A stretch of 8,401 nucleotides of DNA from Candidatus Woesearchaeota archaeon (lineage in GTDB: Archaea > Nanobdellota > Nanobdellia > Woesearchaeales > GCA-2687795): contig NZBG01000030.1 of the NCBI GenBank assembly GCA_002687795.1, positions 1 through 8,401 of the forward strand, given 5' to 3'. A program made the translations under genes and the position numbers. Under the pieces are notes generated by a model. That model did not search any database. It had not been told where the DNA came from and saw only the letters and a list, made by a program, of their open reading frames with translations. The stretch's first letter is position 1. Every line of letters begins with the position of its first letter. Positions 7,665-8,401 of the stretch are shown in pieces.

Positions 7665-7958
7665 ATGAAAAAAAAGAGGTTGACTGAGAAGGATAAGCTT
7701 GATGTGCTTCTAGAGCTTGAAAAGAGCAGAATCAACAGGGAAAAGGCAAAACTTGTTCTTAATAAGAGCCTTGTTTTATACTTCTGCTTTCTTTTAGTGG
7801 GTGTGTTCGGCTTTATTTTTGATTATATTGACTCTCTTCTATTGAACCTGTTGATTATAATGGGGCTTGTGATATTGATTTTTGGGACCTTGCCTTATAT
7901 AATCACAATAAGCAAGGAAGAGAAAAAGATTGATGAGATATCTAACAAATATAAATAA
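7665..7958 (+). CDS. Small two-helix membrane protein of unknown function (97 aa)
   Basis: I do not recognise the family. The protein has a basic, charged N-terminal helix (1-31, MKKKRLTEKDK onward, with Leu spacing that could allow a short coiled coil). Two hydrophobic segments follow, about 33-53 and 58-81, linked by a short loop (FDYIDS), and then a charged C-terminal tail (SKEEKKIDEISNKYK). By the positive-inside rule both termini should face the cytoplasm, making a membrane hairpin. The start is the first ATG, about 29 nt after a TATA box. The stop lies 3 bp before the ATG of the pilin-like gene, so they are almost certainly co-transcribed. It could be an accessory factor for assembling or retaining the pilin-like subunit, but nothing in its sequence proves that. 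It has one cysteine (41), inside the first helix. Confidence 0.8.
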   Translation: MKKKRLTEKDKLDVLLELEKSRINREKAKLVLNKSLVLYFCFLLVGVFGFIFDYIDSLLLNLLIIMGLVILIFGTLPYIITISKEEKKIDEISNKYK

Positions 7959-7961
7959 AAA

Positions 7962-8401
7962 ATGAATAAAAAAGCCATCTCTCCATTGATATCAACCATT
8001 GTTATGCTTGGTTTTGCTATTACTTTAGGGTTTGTTGTCATGGGCTGGGGAGGAGAGATAAAAGGGCAGGAAGCATACTCCGATTGCAATAAGGCTAATG
8101 TGGATTTAGTTATCATAAATAATGAGCAGGTTCTTTGCTATGGTAATGAAGGCCTTAGTTTTATGATAGAAAACACAGGCAGCATTGATGTTAAAGCCCT
8201 TAAACTAAATATCATAGGGGGTAAGGATATAAGCAGGGTTGAGATAGAGCAACCAATCGGGATAGGCGATGTTGTTAAGATGACGACTCCTTATGATAGG
8301 GCAAATATAGGAAACATAGAATTGTTAAAGTTCTTTGGGATGGTAAACAACGATTATTGCGGTGATTCTTTGCTTGAACTGGATGAAATAGATGAATGTG
8401 A
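7962..8401 (+). CDS. Archaeal type IV pilin/archaellin-like protein, 3' end outside the window
   Basis: An ATG at 7962 opens a frame that stays open for 146 codons to the end of the window. The N-terminus, MNKKA-ISPLISTIVMLGFAI, is the archaeal type IV pilin pattern: a short basic leader, Ala before the likely prepilin-peptidase cut, an (I/V)SP(L/V)I start to the mature protein, and a helix to about residue 29 (VVMGWG). The rest is beta-rich, including GLSFMIENTGSIDVKALKL (64-82), in which the IENTGS turn is common in pilin and archaellin globular domains. Cysteines at 42, 59, 133 and 146 could form disulfides outside the cell. The subunit would be inserted through Sec, trimmed by a PibD/EppA-type peptidase and possibly polymerised through its N-terminal helix. 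There is no Shine-Dalgarno in the 3-bp gap (TAA-AAA-ATG), so reinitiation after the upstream gene is likely. Whether it forms filaments or is only a membrane-anchored pseudopilin cannot be told from the part seen. Confidence 0.8.
   Translation, partial: MNKKAISPLISTIVMLGFAITLGFVVMGWGGEIKGQEAYSDCNKANVDLVIINNEQVLCYGNEGLSFMIENTGSIDVKALKLNIIGGKDISRVEIEQPIGIGDVVKMTTPYDRANIGNIELLKFFGMVNNDYCGDSLLELDEIDEC

Noticed and set aside
7895..8116. Minus-strand 73-codon frame with a hydrophobic C-terminus
   Set aside because: It is antisense to the end of the 97-aa gene and the start of the pilin-like gene, both of which have proper starts, spacing and signals; its hydrophobicity mirrors the opposite strand.

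Overview
The window looks like a piece of an archaeal chromosome, most plausibly from a DPANN lineage of the Woesearchaeota/Pacearchaeota kind. The pointers are a C-terminal fragment that reads as GatE, the archaea-specific amidotransferase subunit; TATA-box promoters spaced for leaderless transcripts; A+T-rich sequence with heavy ATA and AGG codon use; and short hydrophobic N-termini of the archaeal class III / type IV pilin kind (RG-QVSVF... and KKA-ISPLI...). The lineage assignment is inference; no rRNA or other strong taxonomic marker is present.

Layout. Positions 1-216 (+) hold the end of a GatE-like gene, followed by a hairpin and T-run at 223-251. This convergent gap also receives the end of a long minus-strand operon. 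The operon reads leftward from about 7556. Its first gene (5565-7556) encodes a 663-residue protein with a pilin-like N-terminal anchor. An ATGA overlap leads into its second gene (292-5568), a 1758-residue Sec-exported giant with FN3 and Ig-like modules at the N-terminus, a long cysteine-rich middle, and a C-terminal pair of cysteine-containing DxDxDG calcium-loop repeats. A 108-bp divergent promoter (7557-7664) separates this operon from a plus-strand operon: a 97-residue two-helix membrane protein (7665-7958), then, 3 bp on, a type IV pilin/archaellin-like protein (7962 to beyond the window end).

Reading as a whole. Apart from gatE, every gene is predicted to be membrane-bound or exported: one small inner-membrane hairpin, two proteins with pilin-class N-termini and one secreted multidomain giant. 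A simple model is a surface structure or adhesion locus in which the anchored 663-residue protein and the secreted giant are made together through translational coupling, with a divergently expressed pilin-like subunit. The families of the 663- and 1758-residue proteins have no name I can assign with confidence, and the joint function is inference. No tRNA, rRNA, CRISPR array, insertion sequence or clear mobile element was seen.
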